Assembly (NCBI RefSeq): GCF_003479425.1
Contig: NZ_QUHC01000003.1
Location: forward strand, 248,001 to 312,000
DNA length: 64,000 nt
Source: Odoribacter sp. AF15-53
GTDB lineage: Bacteria > Bacteroidota > Bacteroidia > Bacteroidales > Marinifilaceae
Direction: 5' to 3'
Part shown: one piece after another, positions 61,547 to 64,000 of the stretch
Position numbering within the stretch: the first letter of the stretch is position 1
How the letters are laid out: the number at the start of each line of letters is the position of its first letter
The notes under the pieces: model-generated
The model's input: the letters and a program-made list of their open reading frames with translations, nothing else
Databases searched by the model: none
What the model was told of the DNA's origin: nothing
Translations under genes and position numbers: made by a program

Positions 61547-62710
61547 TTATTTGAATATCTTTTTCAGTCTTTCAAGTCCTTCTTTTACCGTGGCGAGCGG
61601 ACATCCGATGTTCATGCGGAAAAAGCCTTCTCCCTCGGGACCGAAATCCGTACCGCTATTCAAACCGAGTTTTGCCTCGTGGAGTAGTTTCTCCCGGATT
61701 TGTTCGTGAGACAATCCTGTTGCCCGGAAGTCTAACCAGAGCAGGAAAGAACCCTCGGGTGGGATCATTTTCACGACGGGAAGTTCTTGGCGGAGGAATT
61801 GGTCAGTATACTCGATATTCTTTTCAAGATAGCCGATCATTTCGTCCAACCACGCATCCCCGTGTTTGTAGGCTGCCTCGAAGGTAACGTGGCCGAAAAT
61901 ATTTCCCAGATCCAGGTGCAGGCATAAAATCTCTTCTTCGAAAAGTCGGCGTAGTTCGGGTGACGAGATCACGATCACGGAGTTCATCATCCCGGCAATA
62001 TTAAACGTTTTGCTGGGAGCCATCATCGTTACCGTGATATCAGCAATTTCCGGTGATAGGGTTGCCATGACCACGTGTTTATGGCCGGGTAACGCCAGAT
62101 CGGAATGGATCTCGTCGGAAAGAATCGTGACGCCATATTGAAGGCAGAGTTCCCCGATCCGGAGGAGTTCTTCCTTGGTCCAGACTCTCCCGACCGGGTT
62201 GTGCGAATTACTCATGATCAGTAATTTTACCCCGTCTTTTAGTTTTGCCTCGAAATCCTCCCAGTCAATCCGGTAATGATTGTTTTCTACTTTGAGCGAA
62301 CTGCAGACTAACTGTCGTTTGTTGTCTTTCACAACGGCATGGAATGGGGGATACACGGGTGTGAATATCAAAACTTTGTCCCCCGTTTTCGTGTATACTC
62401 GAACGGCAATGGATAGGGCGGTGACGATACCCGGGCTACTCAATATCCACTCTTTTTTCACGTACCAGTTGTGGCGGCGGGTTACCCAATCAATAAAGGC
62501 TTGTTTTGCCTCATCAGTTCGGAAGGTATATCCGAAAACCCCTTTTTCTGCGTATTGGTGTACTGCTTCCTGTATTTCAGGGGCAACTTGAAAATCCATA
62601 TCGGCTACCCACATGGGTAGAATGTCCGTGAGTCCGAATACGTTAGCTAAATTGTCGTATTTTACACAAGCCGTGTTCCGGCGGTCTATTATTGCATCGA
62701 AATTATACAT
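61547..62710 (-). CDS. MalY/PatB-type PLP-dependent C-S lyase/aminotransferase
   Basis: 387 residues from MYNFDAIIDRRNT, the family start; the frame is open to 62737. Fold-type I PLP enzyme of the MalY/PatB (cystathionine beta-lyase-like) group. Visible signatures are LPMWVADMDFQVAPEI near the N-terminus, SPGIVTALSIAVRVYT, MSNSHNPVGRVWTKEEL (PLP Asn), ILSDEIHSDLALPGH (PLP Asp) and the lysine in MMAPSKTFNIAGM, which forms the Schiff base. The likely reaction is cleavage of cystathionine or cysteine to pyruvate, ammonia and a thiol. Transcribed alone, with the nested inverted repeat after it. Confidence 0.9.
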   Translation of the reverse strand: MYNFDAIIDRRNTACVKYDNLANVFGLTDILPMWVADMDFQVAPEIQEAVHQYAEKGVFGYTFRTDEAKQAFIDWVTRRHNWYVKKEWILSSPGIVTALSIAVRVYTKTGDKVLIFTPVYPPFHAVVKDNKRQLVCSSLKVENNHYRIDWEDFEAKLKDGVKLLIMSNSHNPVGRVWTKEELLRIGELCLQYGVTILSDEIHSDLALPGHKHVVMATLSPEIADITVTMMAPSKTFNIAGMMNSVIVISSPELRRLFEEEILCLHLDLGNIFGHVTFEAAYKHGDAWLDEMIGYLEKNIEYTDQFLRQELPVVKMIPPEGSFLLWLDFRATGLSHEQIREKLLHEAKLGLNSGTDFGPEGEGFFRMNIGCPLATVKEGLERLKKIFK

Positions 62711-62866
62711 ACTTTTCTTTATTAATTTGTGTAGCAAGTTATAAAACTCTTTTTAATTTTCTATACGAGAAGGGACGTGAAATGTTGAAACAATTATTTA
62801 ATATTTAAGTAACAAGCCCTTAACAATACTATTCTTCCTTTGCGTAAGTAATCTAGGAATGAATAT

Positions 62867-63670
62867 ATGCCTAAGAAACAGCAACATTACAAAACAATCG
62901 TTCTTTCGGACATTCACCTCGGGTCAAAATGGTCGAAGACAAAAGAAGTGACCCGCTTCCTGAAACGACACTCGTGCGATACCCTTATTTTATGTGGCGA
63001 TATTATCGACGGGTGGTCGCTTATGAGGGGAAAGAATAGTAAATGGCGGCGTTGTCACACGAATTTTATCAAGGTACTACTGGACATTTCGCATGACACG
63101 AAGATTATCTACGTGCGAGGAAATCATGATGATTTCCTGGATCGGGTGATCCCCTTGGCCTTCACGAATATCTCCGTGGTGAAGGATTATATCTACACGA
63201 GTGGGGAGAAACGCTATTACGTGCTTCACGGGGATGTCTTTGATAAGGTGACTTCATCCATGAGCTGGCTGGCAAAGGTGGGAGACGTGGGCTACTCTTT
63301 CTTGCTATGGGCCAATAAGATTTATAATCACCGTCGTTTGAAGAAAGGTTTGCCTTATTATTCGATAGCCCGGGAAATCAAGTTAAAGGTGAAGGCGTCA
63401 GTTTCGTATATCAGTGATTTCGAGTCTCACATTGTGGATATTGCCAGAAAGAAGGGGTGTCAGGGCGTTATCTGCGGGCATATACACGATCCCGAGAAGA
63501 AGATGATCGGTGACGTGCTTTACCTGAATTCTGGGGATTGGGTGGAGTCTCTTTCGGCGTTGACAGAGGATTATGAGGAGAATTGGGACGTGTATATTGA
63601 AGAGAAAGCCACTCCTGCTATCCGGCAGGTTGAAAAAGTAACCGTTTTACACACGGAATTGGTGGTATGA
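62867..63670 (+). CDS. UDP-2,3-diacylglucosamine diphosphatase-like metallophosphoesterase (LpxH-like)
   Basis: 267 residues. Calcineurin-like phosphoesterase with all metal motifs: DIHLGS (residues 15-20), GDIIDGW (44-50), GNHDD (85-89), HGD near 120, and GHIH near 200. The order and the VLHGDVFD segment match the LpxH/UDP-2,3-diacylglucosamine pyrophosphatase-like group, which in Bacteroidetes includes enzymes of lipid A synthesis (hydrolysis of UDP-diacylglucosamine to lipid X). A broader phosphoesterase role cannot be excluded. It is divergent from the aminotransferase gene. The next gene starts 91 nt downstream. Confidence 0.8.
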   Translation: MPKKQQHYKTIVLSDIHLGSKWSKTKEVTRFLKRHSCDTLILCGDIIDGWSLMRGKNSKWRRCHTNFIKVLLDISHDTKIIYVRGNHDDFLDRVIPLAFTNISVVKDYIYTSGEKRYYVLHGDVFDKVTSSMSWLAKVGDVGYSFLLWANKIYNHRRLKKGLPYYSIAREIKLKVKASVSYISDFESHIVDIARKKGCQGVICGHIHDPEKKMIGDVLYLNSGDWVESLSALTEDYEENWDVYIEEKATPAIRQVEKVTVLHTELVV

Positions 63671-63760
63671 AATTGTATTAACACTGGAAAAGCCGGAATC
63701 TTAAAATAATGATTTATATTTGTATAGACATGTGATAAGGTTTATTTTAATTTCGAGTGT

Positions 63761-64000
63761 ATGATAAGGTCTGCCATAATATTTTTGTTGTTGTGTTTTT
63801 GCAATATGAATTTTGCCCAGAAGAATGAAACTGTTTTCTCGACAGTACACGAGGTTGTTGGACGTAACGAATTGTCGGGGACAGATATTGTAGCCAAGCA
63901 ATATAAATTTTCTCGGCGGATATTTGTTTCTCGAATAGATACCACGTTGGGAGTGCTGATGATTCAATTGAGGGATACGCTAAAAAAATCGGGAAATTAC
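63761..64000 (+). CDS. Secreted protein of unknown function, 5' part
   Basis: Open to the right edge, 80 codons visible, no stop. It starts MIRSAIIFLLLCFCNMNFAQ, a clear signal peptide with the common Bacteroidetes ending FAQ. After it come mixed charged residues (ETVFSTVHEVVGRNELSGTD) and strands. I do not recognise the family from this fragment. A weak start region (TTTCGAGTGT) precedes the ATG. Confidence 0.65.
   Translation, partial: MIRSAIIFLLLCFCNMNFAQKNETVFSTVHEVVGRNELSGTDIVAKQYKFSRRIFVSRIDTTLGVLMIQLRDTLKKSGNY

Noticed and set aside
1..64000. CRISPR arrays, rRNA genes, insertion sequences with transposases, integrases
   Set aside because: None seen on either strand; the only mobile-element traces are the BRO-type fragment and the inverted-repeat elements.

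Overview
The window comes from a Bacteroidales bacterium. Evidence: five SusC/SusD outer-membrane uptake loci, ECF sigma/FecR pairs, TAnnTTTG-type -7 promoter boxes, lipoprotein signals, and menaquinone synthesis through isochorismate. The density of SusC/SusD genes travelling with thioredoxins, DUF4843 and PKD-like lipoproteins, with no glycan-degrading enzymes, suggests the Odoribacter/Butyricimonas group. That genus-level call is inference.

Layout. Locus A (1-8527, +): 3' part of a SusC, then SusD, a DUF4843 lipoprotein, a PKD-like lipoprotein and a double-thioredoxin protein. 8528-9390: a 99-bp inverted-repeat element, an 11-bp tandem repeat and a decayed BRO-type gene. Locus B (9338-15896, -): SusC, SusD, an unrecognised lipoprotein and a TlpA-like thioredoxin, with a divergent XRE-type regulator at 16436. 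16989-25000 (-): tRNA-Lys, a YebC-family gene, a FimB/Mfa2-like lipoprotein, glutaminase, a two-helix membrane protein paired with a methyltransferase, then menE and menC. Locus C (24904-36706, -): sigma, FecR, SusC, SusD, DUF4843, PKD-like and two TlpA-like thioredoxins. 36767-40785 (-): menB, menD and the isochorismate synthase. 40911-42275 (+): MFS exporter. Locus D (42337-50422, +): sigma, FecR, SusC, SusD, TlpA. Locus E (50638-59711, +): sigma, FecR, SusC, SusD, DUF4843, PKD-like. 59779-64000: TRIC-type channel, Fe-S protein, MalY/PatB-type aminotransferase, LpxH-like phosphoesterase and the start of a secreted protein.

How the genes work together. Each sigma/FecR pair probably switches on its neighbouring SusC/SusD pair in response to a signal passed through the SusC N-terminal STN domain. 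The lipoproteins probably sit at the cell surface with SusD, and the thioredoxins act in the envelope. No glycoside hydrolase, lyase, sulfatase or protease lies in any of the five loci, so the substrate is unknown; peptides, disulfide-containing proteins or metal/cofactor complexes are possible. Loci A, C and E form one paralogous family by their SusC sequences and their DUF4843/PKD partners; B and D have a simpler SusC-SusD-TlpA layout.

The most notable arrangement is locus C: a self-contained regulated uptake module with its own promoter and terminator, lying between menB and menC and so splitting the menaquinone gene cluster.
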